NCBI GenBank assembly: GCA_020091685.1
Contig: CM034595.1
Span: 20,321,564 to 20,385,563, forward strand
Reading direction: 5' to 3'
Length of the DNA: 64,000 nucleotides
DNA from: Lutjanus erythropterus
Lineage: Eukaryota > Chordata > Actinopteri > Lutjaniformes > Lutjanidae
Below are positions 1-13,100 of this stretch, in pieces. Under the pieces are notes generated by a model, which saw nothing but the letters and a program-made list of their open reading frames with translations, was not told the origin of the DNA and ran no database searches. A program made the translations under genes and the position numbers. The first letter of the stretch is position 1. Each line of letters starts with the position of its first letter.

Positions 1-99
1 TAGCTAGCCCGTTAGCATTACATATAGGAATGGAAAACTACAATAACGTAATTTAATGAATAAACGGCATACACATTACTTAAGTAGTTTTTATTGCTG

Positions 100-560
100 C
101 TGTCTTTTCCAGCTGGACGGTCTAGAAGCCGATAATTTACTAACCTGTGATATGTAGAAGGTTGCAGCTTCCCCTGCATTGACCGTATGCAGCCTGTTCC
201 CGGTCTTGAGGCACGCAGCACCACAAACGGTTGGAACCACGCGTACGACGTCACGTTCTTTGGAACCTCCGCCTCTTTAAAGAGACAGCAGCACTTACGT
301 CTGGTCGTGTCTACAAGGGAAACCCAGACACGCGAAAGATCTCGCGAGAGCGATCATTTGGTCCCAAATGTGACTTTCCCCCTAACACTAGGCGAGTCTT
401 TTCTTTCCCTAAACCTGCCCACATTTTAACCACATCGTTGACACATTATAAAACACAATTAGTGTGCACATTTGCACGTTTAAGAGACAAAGCGTATAAA
501 TCTCGCGAGAGGTCCACATATCAAGAGTTCCCTCTAGACACAACTACAATCTATAGGAAT
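100..560 (-). promoter_or_regulatory. CpG-bearing promoter with two TCTCGCGAGA elements
   Basis: Two perfect copies of the palindrome TCTCGCGAGA lie at 340-349 and 501-510, in a stretch with more CpG than the AT-rich flanks. This palindrome is a known core element of housekeeping CpG promoters and is bound by BANP. On the minus strand a plausible splice donor (CACAG followed by GTTAGT) has its last exon base at 145, which would fit a 5' untranslated exon of a gene running left out of the window. In mammals the gene downstream of PHACTR4 is RCC1, which would fit this orientation, but no coding sequence is visible here. The element is palindromic, so a plus-strand or bidirectional start is also possible. 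Confidence 0.45.
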
Positions 561-839
561 GGAAGGAGTGGGAAATGGTCCTTTGCTCATTTGCTTAAAA
601 TAGTCCATTACAAGTCCTTCCTCAAATGTCCTTTTACTTTGTAAGCAAATAAGTAAGTGTTTGCAATAATCACGGTACAAAAGTGAAACTCTTCATGCAG
701 CAGTATGACTTCTGTGAGTGTTACATCGTATATTTCAGCATATTTTTGAATTATTATTGCTGATGTATTAACATGTAAGTAACATGTTAATGTCTCAGTT
801 TATTTGAACCCTAATACCAGAGTTATTACAGTTGAGTAG

Positions 840-1075
840 TTTCTGTTTTTCTGTCTTTATTTCAATTCAGTTTAGTTTCAGTTTCCAGAGTGGGTTTGCT
901 TATTTCAGTTTAGTTTTTATTGTTTAATATGTTCTGGTTTTTTTTTGTTTTTTTTTTGTTTTGTTTTAGTTTTTATTCATTTTAGAATTAATTTAACTTA
1001 ATTTTTATTAGAATATGGAGGGTACTTGTCAGGGGCAAGATTTAAGAAGCTCAGGACAGGCATTACAACACAAAC
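840..1075. repeat. Dispersed T-rich repeat, copy 1 (related to 38.86-39.33 kb)
   Basis: The stretch is dominated by repeated TTTAGTTT-type words and ends in TCAGGGGCAAGATTTAAG. The same order of words, including GTCAGGGGCAAGATTTAAG followed by AACAGGTATTACAA-like sequence, recurs near 38860-39075 in the same orientation. This is therefore an interspersed repeat, probably the tail of a retroelement common in fish. The class cannot be fixed by eye. Confidence 0.55.
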
Positions 1076-1079
1076 ACAA

Positions 1080-2640
1080 CACTTTTAGGCCTGTTCCACC
1101 AACATGAAGCCATTTCTGTTTCAGTTTGAGCACATTGTTTTGACCTGTTCTGAAAATTTTCACCAACAATATATTGGTTCAGAGCCCAAAAAGCTGACCA
1201 ATAAATAAATAATAATAATAATAATAAAAAAAACCTTTGGTCCCAATGTGACTCCCACGTTTCCCTTGAGAGCCACAGTGGGTGTTCACATTGTACAAGT
1301 TGTTGTGCATTGTTGCAACACCCTCTGTTGATGGCATCCTTGATTGCAAAGGTTCCTGTCAAATCATCTGTGGTGTTGTTGCCATCTTTGGCTCACTGAA
1401 TTAAAATAAAATAGTTATAAATGCATTTTACACCCTATCATATATTGGATGAACATGATATAAATCTAAATACACAATACCAAAAATGTCATGGAGGGAA
1501 TTCGTTATGGTACAGCATTACTTCAAGGCAACATTTACATTTTAACATTCTGCCAGCAATTTCCTGCAAATGTTTCACACTGTGAATCTTTAAAATTTTC
1601 ATGGAATCAAACAAAATTTCAAAATGTTTGGCATTTATGGTCAACATTTTTTTCAGAAATAACCATTAAATGTAGAGCTCGATACTGGATTTTTGGGGCC
1701 AGTGCTGATATTAGGAGGTAAAAAAAAATCAGTATCATTGTCTCAGCTGTTATTCTTTATTTCTATATATATGAAATTAAGTTTTCCATTACTTAATTAT
1801 CAAATATAGTACATTGAACAAAACTTACACTTTACTCATAGAAGTGAATCAAATTTTTTCCAGATTGTAAAATGACATAAAAAGATCTTTTCAGACCATT
1901 TTTGTGGATAGAAATGACAAAAGGGATTCAACATGACCTCCAAAGAGTGTCAAATTAAAAAACTGCTATTGGTTTCCAGAGGGTCCTGGAAGGGTCCTTT
2001 TTTTAAAAAAATACTGCACCATAATTGAAGATATCATGTCAGTGTAAAAGGCAAAGAATGTGTATATTACGTACAGACAACTCTGTAACATAGAGGGTTA
2101 ATTTGTCAATTTTTGCCGTTATTCTACAGCTGCAACAATGCAACTTCCTCGTCTACAGCATCAACTCATATGAGATCACTGTTGAACTTTTGAATTTTTT
2201 AAAAAACAAAATACACTGCTTAAAACTTTTGAGAGGTATGTTTATAATACCAACACTATTCCCACTTGACTATGAAGAAAAAAACTCCATGTTGTGTTCT
2301 GCAGTCGTTGCAGTGTGATCAATACAAGTTTTTAAAATTTTGATTATTATTATTCTAATAGATTATTGGATATAAGACTTTTTAAGGACCTTTCATAGAC
2401 ACTTTAATTACGGATAATGAATCTAGAACCATTTCCAGTTTTTGATCCTCACAATGATTGACAAAATCACAGCCTGCCACCAGGTGTCGCTGCAACACCA
2501 TATTCTTACTTTAGAGGTCCCAAATTAAATTTCCCAGCAAATTTCCACCTGAACACAATCAATAGGTAAGAGATGTCTATTGATCGAAGAGCCAGGTGCA
2601 GCAGAGTCATTGCACTGAAGGATCCAGGAATTGTAAGGTT
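1080..2640. other. AT-rich intergenic DNA, no gene seen
   Basis: No exon with convincing protein similarity or splice pairing was found on either strand. The stretch holds a short ATT/AAT run at 1205-1228 and, near 2375-2400, a fragment (AAGACTTTTTAAGGACC) that resembles the repeat at 5.13-5.41 kb. It separates the phactr4 3' end from the promoter-like region at the left edge. Confidence 0.4.
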
Positions 2641-4183
2641 TTTAATTAGATCCAGATGTGACTATGTACAATTAAAAAGAAAACTGTCAGTCCATACAAT
2701 TCCACATTCAATTTAAAAATGAACTTAAGTTTTACAGAAAAGGTACAATTTCATATTCCCATTCTTTGTAGCATTTAATCATCAACTAATATTTTTGTGC
2801 TTAAAAAAATAGCAACCTATAATACTTTTATATTTAAAATTTCTTTTCAAATGAAAGGAAGACAAGATATACACAAGCATCAGTTAAACCTATAATCAAC
2901 CTGTACACAGCATAGAGAACCCTGTAAGCTACTGGCCAGACGACAATACGAGATAAAACATTTCTGCAGTTTCAAAAGGTTCCAGCCAAAATGACGAATC
3001 CCTGTTGACCGTTTATACATTTTCAGATTTTTTTGGATAATTCCCTGATCTACACTCACAGCAATTTACATTTAACTCCTAGTATTGACACTACGAGCGC
3101 GACCTTATTCAAAATGGCTACAGAATGCATTGCATGTTTGATCTTTAAAGGGAAGTACAAAAAACTCATAAAAAAGTATAAATGAAGAGAGATTATCCAG
3201 ATCCAATGGTGCTGGACTCTGTGTTGGCTCATGCAGTGGATTGCAGAAATCAGTGATATGAAAACCAGCATCCTATAGTCCTTTAGGCATTGAGTATGTT
3301 GGCACGCATTTTGGAAAAAAAACAAAAAAAAACAAAACACCAACAGCTTCCTGACCTGCACCTTTTTCTATATCTAGATTGACGCTTAAATGGCCACCTC
3401 ACATCACAACCATAAATACAGGCAAGCCAAATAAAAAAATGCTCAAATAAAAGCTGTCACTACTCATGTGATCAAAATTACAATATAAAATATCTTGTGC
3501 ATTACAGAATATTTTGTATTTAGATCTTTCCAAGTTTCATTCTAAGGTATAACAATAGCAGTCTGTACACAATTTATATAAAACATACACAATATCCCAG
3601 AGATGTCCAGTCCAATAACAGAATATCCCAGTCTTCATCCTCCAGCCCACTCTCGCTGCAGCCGTTTGTCTCTATTATCTATTATTATTACTGTGTGGAG
3701 TATTATAAGTCATCATCATTATTATTACTATTATTATTGTATGTTATTACATTAACAAGATGAATTAGCTGTTCCATATACAGTAAAGAAGAAAAAAAGG
3801 CAACACAGAATGAGGCCGCATTAAAGGTTGCAACTAGATCCAAGTCCCTGAGGGGTACCACATCACAGCAGACTGAGAGTAAGCCCTGTAGGTCCTCTGT
3901 CACGTCTCCACTTCATTGGCACGTGGTTCCCCCTGTCGTCCGGGAGAAATACTGCATCTGGTCCTCACCCGCCACCACCTCAGTTTACTGAAAGCAATGT
4001 AGTGGAAGGGCGATGGAGGGCAAGCGAGAAGCATTCTGGTTTTGAGTCAGTTCCAGGTTTTCCCCTGATGATCTGTACATTACATTCGGGAAACGTTAAA
4101 AGGGCGATCTGTCTACACAGGGAGCAGCTCCTTGCCACACAGAGATCTTAAGTGCTTCATAATCCGTGAAGAGGGGTGGGAAG
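2640..4183 (-). other. phactr4: Probable 3' untranslated region of phactr4
   Basis: The phactr4 stop codon lies at 4184-4186, and the terminal exon must continue leftwards from there. No canonical AATAAA was found on the minus strand in the first 1.5 kb. ATTAAA variants occur near 2773 and 2642, so the UTR could be about 1.4-1.5 kb long; a later AATAAA lies near 1755. The end is inferred, not seen. Confidence 0.35.
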
Positions 4184-4199
4184 CTAAGGCCGATGAAAC
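4184..4199 (-). CDS. phactr4: phactr4 terminal coding exon O (RFHRP stop)
   Basis: After the acceptor TTTTGTTTAG the exon contributes the last base of a split Arg codon, then TTT CAT CGG CCT TAG. The encoded end RFHRP is the exact C-terminus of the Phactr family, which confirms both the exon and the stop. Only 16 coding bases are present, so automated annotation could miss it. Confidence 0.95.
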
Positions 4200-7100
4200 C
4201 TAAACAAAACAAAGATCTCATGAGGCAAGAACACACATTTACAGTCTGATTAAAGTTATAATCCAGATTTTTGATGCTATTTAAGGACAGCATTTTTTAG
4301 CAATAGCCATTCAATGTATTTACAATGTCTATTTACGTCTTAATATAGTAGGGTTCGAAATTAGTGTCAGGGTCCGCCATTCCCATGCTGGATTATATTT
4401 GCCTTCACATATAGTGTTAGGCAAGTTACTGAAATTTGGTAATTAGTTTAAGTTACTAATTACTAATTCTACTTCTTAATTAATTAATTAAACTAATTTA
4501 ATTACTTTACCAATTACTGCATATAAAAGTAATTAGCATGTAGGGAAAGTAATGTTTGTGTTACTGCTTTAATTATGTAATAAATGCATACAATTCAATG
4601 CAACAAGCTAACATCACCTGAGCTGTCTTGTGCCACCCTACGTTCAGGTGATGTTAGATCATGTGTTAGTGAAAAGGCTGCATTTGTCTGCTACATCTGC
4701 TCTCCTCTGCAGGTGTCCATTTAAATTTCAGCCATTTTACTTGCATTATTAATTTGTATAAGTAATTAGTTACGTGTCCAGGTTCCACCAAAACTGGTTG
4801 GATTACACTAACCTTTTTAACGCATTATTCACAATATTGTTCACATGCTTGAGAGATTCCCAGGAAGCAATGAATGCATATAATCCAACATTAGTTTTTA
4901 ATGTAATCTCATTGATCACAACTTCACTGTTCATTGTTCACTGTTCTAACACTGTATCAGAGATGTATTAAGTTACTGCTAATGAAACCCAACATTTCTG
5001 TTGCAGCTTCACATTACAAGTATTTAGGGGAAACCATGGAATGGCTTTTATTGTGAAGCTGTCCCAGGAAGCACTTGTCACTGTGGTTAGCACTGCTGGC
5101 AATCCTTTGTCTGCTTGGGGTCATAAATCAGGGATTCTGCAGGTTTCAACAACCAAAATTTAAGACTTTTTAAGGCCATTATGAATCAATTTCATATTCA
5201 TACTGGCAAAACAGTAGATGCACAGTTTGTATTAGTTTTCATTGGTTCAATGTTGGTTTTTGTTTTGAAGTTGTTATAGTTTGACTAATACATCTTTTCC
5301 CAAAAACACATTTAAGAGCAAGACTAAAGTTAATGCAACTTTACAAAAGCAGCTTTAACTAAAATTCAGATCATTGGATTTTTGACTTTTTTAAGGACCT
5401 GCAGAAACACAGATTTACTGATTAATCGCTATTAAGAATTTAAACAGTTCACAGTTTTTCTCACAGTTTGTTTTGATCTGCCTTGTTAGTCTAGACATGG
5501 CAGTAACTGAGCCCCATTTGACAGATGGACAAGAGCAGCCGGTTTGAGCGAGAGCTTTATTGTATTAATACTCTGTATAAATTGTTTGTGCTTTCATGAA
5601 TAAATATTTTACATAAAAAATGGACTGCCAGAATTGTTTAAATTCAACTTAAAATGACAAAATATGCATTTTTACGCTTAATAATCATTGTTTTGATTAT
5701 TGTTTGTTATTTTCTTCTGTTGTACATCTGACAGAGCAGCTGTACAAAGAGTTTGCAGTAGAATTAAAGAGAACTTGTTATCATGGTAACCAAGGGTGTC
5801 ACCAATTCAACCAGGAATGAAACATAAAGGAGTGTAATGTCAAGATCCAAAAGATAAAAGAGATACCTCGTGTAGATTCTGCTCTCTTCATGAACTTCCA
5901 TTTCAGTGCTCTTATAATCGTTGAGCTCCTTCCGAATCGCTGCCTGGTTGGAGCAACAGAAAAGAGACAGTCAGTTAAACATGAACTTGAAAGAAAATGT
6001 GCAAAACATCACACTTGATGCCAATATTATGTGAAACAGTCCATTCAGAACGATTTGTTGGGTGCATTTACTGGGTTTGTGAAATACTGAGTGAGTGAGT
6101 GAGTACCTTGTCAGCTGGAGTCAGCTTGGTCCACGGCTTGTCTGCTCTCCGATCATAGTCTTGGGCATCCGTGACTTCCACATACTCATGGAACCGCAGG
6201 ATTTTTCTTGCCTGTAGTTCTGCAACTGTGGGTCTTTGACTCAGCTGCGATAAACAGAGTTTTTATGTCAGTTTAAAATCCAGCAAATACATGTTTTGAC
6301 ACTCTGATGTCTGTTGTGGATGTGTTGCCTCACCTTCCTGGTCAGCCGTCGCTTGATCTCTCGAACTTCAGCTTGTCTGTCAGCCTGATTTTTGGCTGAA
6401 AAAGAGAAACCAACGAAAAGAAGAAAAACAACAGAGCTTTATTTAGACGCTGCATGAAAGCCAGGTTTGATGTGCACCAAAGGGAGAGTAAAAGCACTTT
6501 CCAAAATTAGACATCTGAACTGTAATCAATGTTTCAAACTGTCTTTTCAAGCCAATTTTTGCAATTGCTGCATGTATAAAATGTTATTCCTTTTGTACAT
6601 GGCCTGAAGAATGTTAAAATGTGGCTTTTTTTTTCTATTTTTCATTAAAAAAAAGACAATCCATAGATGAGTTGTCAGTCAGATTTGAGCTGTGATGTTT
6701 GTTAAAGCCCACAAAACATAAGTTTAAACAAGTTAAAGAGCAGCAGACTCCAAACAGAATCACTCTTTTTCAATGAAGATGATGATGATGATGATGATGC
6801 ATTCTAAGGTTCAGTCATAGAAAACAAAGGTGACAAGGAAAGAAAGACTTGATACTAACGTTGAAGAATGTTTCTTTGTTCAAGCTCCTCAGCAGTGGGT
6901 CTCTGGCTAAGTCGCCTGAAGTGGAAAAAAAAAAAAAAGAAGAAGAGAAGGACTATTTTTACACAGTTTCATCACTTTGTCATTCAGGCAATAAGTAGGA
7001 CAAAGATCTAAGAAATGATCTTGTTATTTCTTCAGGAAACAGATTCACCATCACTATCAGTTTAAAGGACACAAAAGAAAGGGAATATGCACAAAGGTAT

Positions 7101-10100
7101 ATCTGTCCGTCTTTACCTTGTGAGTGCAGTGCCGATCTGTGTGCGGATGGCCTCCCACTGCTCTCTGCTCTGCCAGGTGAGGCCAGTCTGTCCTGGAGGC
7201 TGGTCATCTCTGCTGCTCCTCTCCTGGGTAAACCTGTCCCTGTCTGGGGCGCAGGGTCGACTGCTCAGCTTCAGAGCCAAGGTGTCCTTCCTTTTGACCC
7301 GGCTGGCCAGGGCGCCTGGATACAAGGCAAGCAGAGATGAGGTCAGGTGTGAAGGAGCATGAAACAAAAATGCAATTTTGAAGTCTTTTCATAAAGTATG
7401 GTTATTCTGGTCAAACCTTATTTTACAGTACACTAACAAGACGTAACACGCTGTACTTTGTCCCAAATTAGATGAAATCTAGAAATAATCTTCTTCATTA
7501 GACAGTATTAGACCCTTATTTGACTTTATTAGAGGGTAATTTGGAACTGTACTGTAAACTAAAGTGTATTATTTCCCACTGTTAGACCCTTTTTTGAGTA
7601 TATTAGAGGATAATTTAAGACACGTTACAAAACTGTACTGTAAACTAAAGTGAAATCACATAATTGCTAATTCCCCTTTACTTTCCATTTTGTTGTAATG
7701 TGTCCCCAATTAACCTCTAATAAAGTCTGACAAAGGGTCCAATACTGTCTAAAAAACATATTATCTATACTTTTTGTCTTATTTGATATAAAGCACAGCT
7801 TGTTACATCTTATTAGTGAACTGTGAAATAAAGTGCGACTGGTATTCTTACTAGGTGGGGGCTCATCCTCCTCATCTTCATCGGAGTCTTCATCTTTATA
7901 AAGCACAGGCCCATCTGAGTCACTGTCCTCCCCATGCATGTCATGCTCTTCTTCCTCATCCTCTTCTTCCTCATCCTCTTCCTCCTCCTCACTGCTGTTT
8001 CCCCCTGGGACACAAACCCCGGCATCTCCAACCAAACATCTGCGACTCCGTGGCTCCAACTCTGGCTGGGGGATCTCTCCATCGTATGCCTCCTCCTCCT
8101 CATCATCTTCCTCCTCTTCTTCTTCTTCTTCCTCAGAGTAGTCATCTTCAGATCTAATGGAAAGGGAAAATACATATATTAATAAGCAGTGTGGATACAG
8201 ATAAAGCTGCCGGGGTGGGCGTCACTAGCGTCACTGGGCGAAAGTTCTGTAATAACCTTTCATAATAATGTAAATTAAGTGGTCTGAAAGAAAACCAGAC
8301 TTCTGTTCCTCCTTTAGACTCTGTTTTCAGGCTTAAGAAAATCTAGTCCATGATGGTAGACTTTGGCCAACCAGGTTGGTAAGATAGAAGATCAAATACA
8401 GACGATGTGGGTTTGTGGCCAACTGAAAACAAGTATCTGATGAGCTGCGAATGAGACTCAACAATCAGCTGTCTTTCTGTAGAACTGCTTACTCCAACTT
8501 TAAACACACAGTATGTAAGTTCTGCCACTAGGGGTCTCTCTCACATTAAAACAATTACAAAAGATGTAGTTTGATGATATTATGAAGTACTGTGGGATCA
8601 TGGCAGTTGTTTTCTTAAGTATTTCAGCCACCATTGCATATGGAAAATCCTGTTCACGGACGAAGGCAAAGTTTTATTCACATTATGTTTATTCACATTC
8701 ACCAACTTCCCTCCTTACTCTGACGTATCCTGTGTTACCTGGAAGTTATAACTAGCAGCTCGTACGAAACACACAGTTACCTAGAATAAATTTTCTTCAT
8801 TATTAGATACATTTGGGGTAATGTAAGTACACAACTCAAAAAATGTATCTGTAAAATGTAGCTTTTTCAGATATTTTAATCCATATTAATTAAATATAAC
8901 TTTAAACACGACTGACACACTTAAAACTAGTTTTATCAAATTAAGATGTAAGTAATTAGTTGTAAACATAGCATGCTTTAGCCTAACCTATCCCACCCTC
9001 ACCCTTCTAGCTATACCTGACTTTGTAATGATGAGGGATGGATGAAGATGACAGAAGATTCACTCCAGCTCTAAATGGGATCAAGTATAAAGTGCACAAA
9101 GCTTAAAAAATGGATGTGGAGCCATCTCATGCTCATATGTAAGGCTGGAGCTCATGGAGGTAGATATACTGCAGAAAGCCCTAAAATATTGCTGCAGCTG
9201 CGCTCTTTATCATGTAAACTTGTTTTTGCTTGTACTGACTCGTGATGTTGTCTTGTTTTAGAAAAGTTCTTCCATTATGATGCGTGTTCAACTCACAGTT
9301 TTAGTGGTTGGATGCTGACAGGAAGGGGGCGACCACGATCTCCCTGGTACTCCGGAGGAGTTTCGAAAAGCAGTGTGTGTGCACGCTGTAACCCGTCTGG
9401 GTGCGGCTGAGCTGGGCCGGGACTGGAAAGCGCTCGCTGGATCATGATATGGAGCGGGACAGGAGCTGGGCGCTGAGGAGATTCAATGGTTGGGCTCGGT
9501 GGGTCGAACAGCATTGGTATGGGCTGGGGCAGTGGATGGGGGTAGGAGTGCTGATGGTGGAGGTGGTGGGTATGTATGTGTTGGCGAGGAGGAGAGGGTG
9601 GTATGTGTGTTGGAAGGGGTGGGGAGGGAGGAGGAGGAGGCAGCTGGAAGCCCACAGGGAGGCTGCTGTGGTCCTCCAGAGAGAGTGGCGAGGGAGTGAT
9701 GAGATGGCTTGAAGCAGAGGAGTCCTCTGTGTTGCGTTTGGTGACGGGGGTTGTCCTCTTAGGAGGCATCGGTGGAGAGGGCTTGGCTGGCACGAGACTG
9801 GCACCACCGGTGGCTTGGGTGAAGTCACCTGCAAATGGAAAAGCTTGAGTTTATAGGTGCAATTACGAAGCAAAAAAGATAAAGCTTAGGCTTGTAAGTG
9901 AGCTGCTAGCAAGTGCTTTATTTTTCCATCTAGTTTGCCACTGTGACATGAGCGCACATGCATCAGCTCTACATGTATGATGTACCCGACATGACAGAAT
10001 ACACATGAACAAATAAAAATACTGGGATTACATGTCTGACTGAGCATCATAGCACACAGAAAGTGTGTCACATCACATGATTGTGTCAACATGAATGCAC

Positions 10101-13100
10101 ACAGTGACCTAACCAACCAGTGTGCAGCATGTGCCCCAGGTCACAGAGACGAAGAAGATACACACAGCCTACATGCTCTACACAGCCAGATTCTAAACCT
10201 GCCGTCAAACCTTGTTTATGAGCATCTTTAAAGGGACAGTTTAGATTATTTGATGTGTGGCTGTATGAGGTACTAACAGTCAGTGTATAACCTTCAGTGG
10301 ATGGCGGACACGCCCCCAGTTTGGAGAAGCAGCCAGCATGGAAGCTAAGCAATGAATTGTGGACAGGGTCAGCAGCAACATATATTTTAGCTATTTAAAA
10401 AAGGCCCACAGAAAAAATCAGTATAATGTCAAAGTGTATGCTACATTTACTTCAATCAGCCTTTTCTACCAAAGCCAAATATCACCCTCTGCAAACCAAC
10501 TGGACTCCATAGACAAAATCAGTCATTTTACCTCACACAGTTGCTGGTCTGCTGCTGTCTCAATCTGTTAGTTAGTTAGTGTTATTGTGTGATTTCAGAG
10601 AATCAAACTAATCTTTTAAAACACAGAAGTCACACAATAGCACAAACTAAGTAACAGATCAAGCAGCGGTAGTCCAGCAACCTCGATGCTCTGCGAAGTA
10701 GTTACTGATTTCGCATATGGAGTTTGGTTGATTTGGAGAGAGCAATATTTGACTCATAAAAAGGTAGTCTCCCATCAGAAAAGATGTTTTGACAGCAAAG
10801 TAATGCTGTGAAAATAGTCTAAACATTGCGTACACTTAAACCAACATAGGTGGACCTTTTTGAAGTGGCAAAAATACCTTTCCTTGCTGATGCTGTCCAG
10901 AGCACTATATTCCTTTGCTTCCGTGCAGGTGCCCCTCTCTGCTTCCCTAAATTGGGGGTGTGCTTCTAATGTTACTAACACACTGTCTATCGATAAGTAC
11001 CTCATACAACCCCACTAAATAATCCGAATTATCCCTTTAAGGTGCATAAAGCTCCTTAAACAAAATGCTGAAATGCAAACCCTCCAATTACTTGCATGCA
11101 CATTTGTATATTAGCTGTAGAAATCTTAAAACTCTGTAAGCCACATTGATGTTAAAAGCCATAGCCGTGCTCCTGAGCCATAATAACAGATCAGTGCTGC
11201 AAGACTTGAAACATGCAGTAGACTAGACTAAACTGGATTACATCCTCCTCTCTAAATTAAGTCAAGCCCTTATGTTAGAACCCTTTCGCCTCCATTCATC
11301 CATCCATTCATATCCACCCATCCATCCCAGTTGAGCAGAAGCTGAATGGATTAGCGCTGTAAAAATCACTTGATGCATTGCAGGCCGCACCTGCTGAAGG
11401 CTCTCTCTCATTCACATGCCAAACAACAGAGTATAGCATCAAAAACATTCACCTGCTCACTCACACAGAAGTCGTCTCTCACGTACACAAAGCACCCCGC
11501 ACACACATTATTATCAGCTTATTATGTGCATGCGGCTCTTATATACCACACCCAAAGAAAAGCAATCAAGGCCAGTAAACAAGTTAAAGGCATTGGGGAG
11601 GAAATATGTTGGCAGCTAGAAAGGACGCGACACGATGAAGAACGCAGACGCTGAAGGGGGGGCATTTCAGACACGGGCACCCAGGCCACAGAGATACCAG
11701 GGGGCTTCCTTTTACCTGAGCGCAGGCCTCCGGCCCGCCGGCACAGGTAGACGGGCAGGGACAGGTAGACATCGTAGTCGCACTCTCGCTTCCAGCAGGA
11801 CCAGTAGAGTGGAAGCTGAGCGTTCTCTCCCCCCTGCAGGGCGGAGACTAACAGGGAGGAGATGGAGGCCTTCAGCTGGAGTGTTTCATGAAAACATGTG
11901 TTGCTGTGTATGTTGTTGTACAGATTGGATGCCCTATGAGGATGGGGTGTTATTGCGTTTGTCATTCTGTCCTTCAGTAAAAATAAATAACCAGACTCTT
12001 AAAAACTATTCTCTTTTTTAAAGGAATAGCGACACATGTTGGGAAATATGTTTATTTATATTTTTGGATGAGAAGATTGATATCCTGTTAAATGTCTGTT
12101 AAATATGAAGCCACAACCAGTAAAGAGTTAGCTTAGCTTAGCCTTAAGATTGAAAGAAGAGCACACCTGGCTCTGTCCAAAGGTAACAAAGTCAGCCTAC
12201 CAGCTCTTACTCCTTAAAGTTGAGCTTTGCGCGCCTGATTATGTAGATTTTCCCAGATTTTGTTGATTTGAGCATTTTTCCTTGATTTTTGTACTTTTAT
12301 ACATAGTAGGCTACATAGGTAAATAGTTTCTTTTTTGTGTGTTTATACCATTGCAAGTCTGCATGGGCGGTTTTATTTTGAAAATTGATGGGATCCTCTT
12401 CAGGAATTTTGAAAATAGAAAGTTCCTGTGTCTGACTTCCTGTCCGGCTCGATCTGCTCTGTAAAACTTGAAGCGCATCTATCAAAAATAGACTCAGGGC
12501 ATATTCTCTGCAGAGCAGAGCAGAGAGCCACATCTTTGTACTGTACTTTGCAGTACAGCTGAAAATTCTATAATAAAATATTTAATTTCAGTCTATTGAT
12601 AATTATTGATAATTTCTATCGGCCTATGTTTAATAAAGACCAGGAGAACAAATGTTGATTTTTTTTAAGTTGATTTTGAATTTGACCAGTTTATCAAGGC
12701 TCACAGGTAATAGATTTTAAAAACAAAACAAGAAACTGCCATACTGGTGAGCTGAGCTGTCCTGTTTCTTAACAATTAACTCACCATCTGCCCTCATTTT
12801 TCACTGCATGCTGTTTCTGTTATTGTGTCACATGTCAATGGTGCAACTGACATCACACCTGTGAAATGACTGGTTGTTTGCATGTCACATGTTAATGAGC
12901 CAGGGCAGGTTCCATTTCATGTATTAATGTAACACTATTGTACATTTTATTTAGCAACTGATGAAAAGTCTATTGCTGATACATATAAATACTGTTATTG
13001 CCCACGCCTTGTTTAATCAATAAAAAATTGAAGCTAAGATGATCTAACTGTCTCTAAGCTGTAGCTTCATATTTAATAGTGAGATATGATAATGGTTTTG

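Noticed and set aside
7855..8182. Plus-strand Ser-, His- and Leu-rich frames
   Set aside because: Reverse side of the poly-Glu exon of phactr4.
9401..9848. Plus-strand frames rich in Gly, Arg and Glu
   Set aside because: Reverse side of phactr4 exon H; the minus strand has clear family similarity and splice sites.
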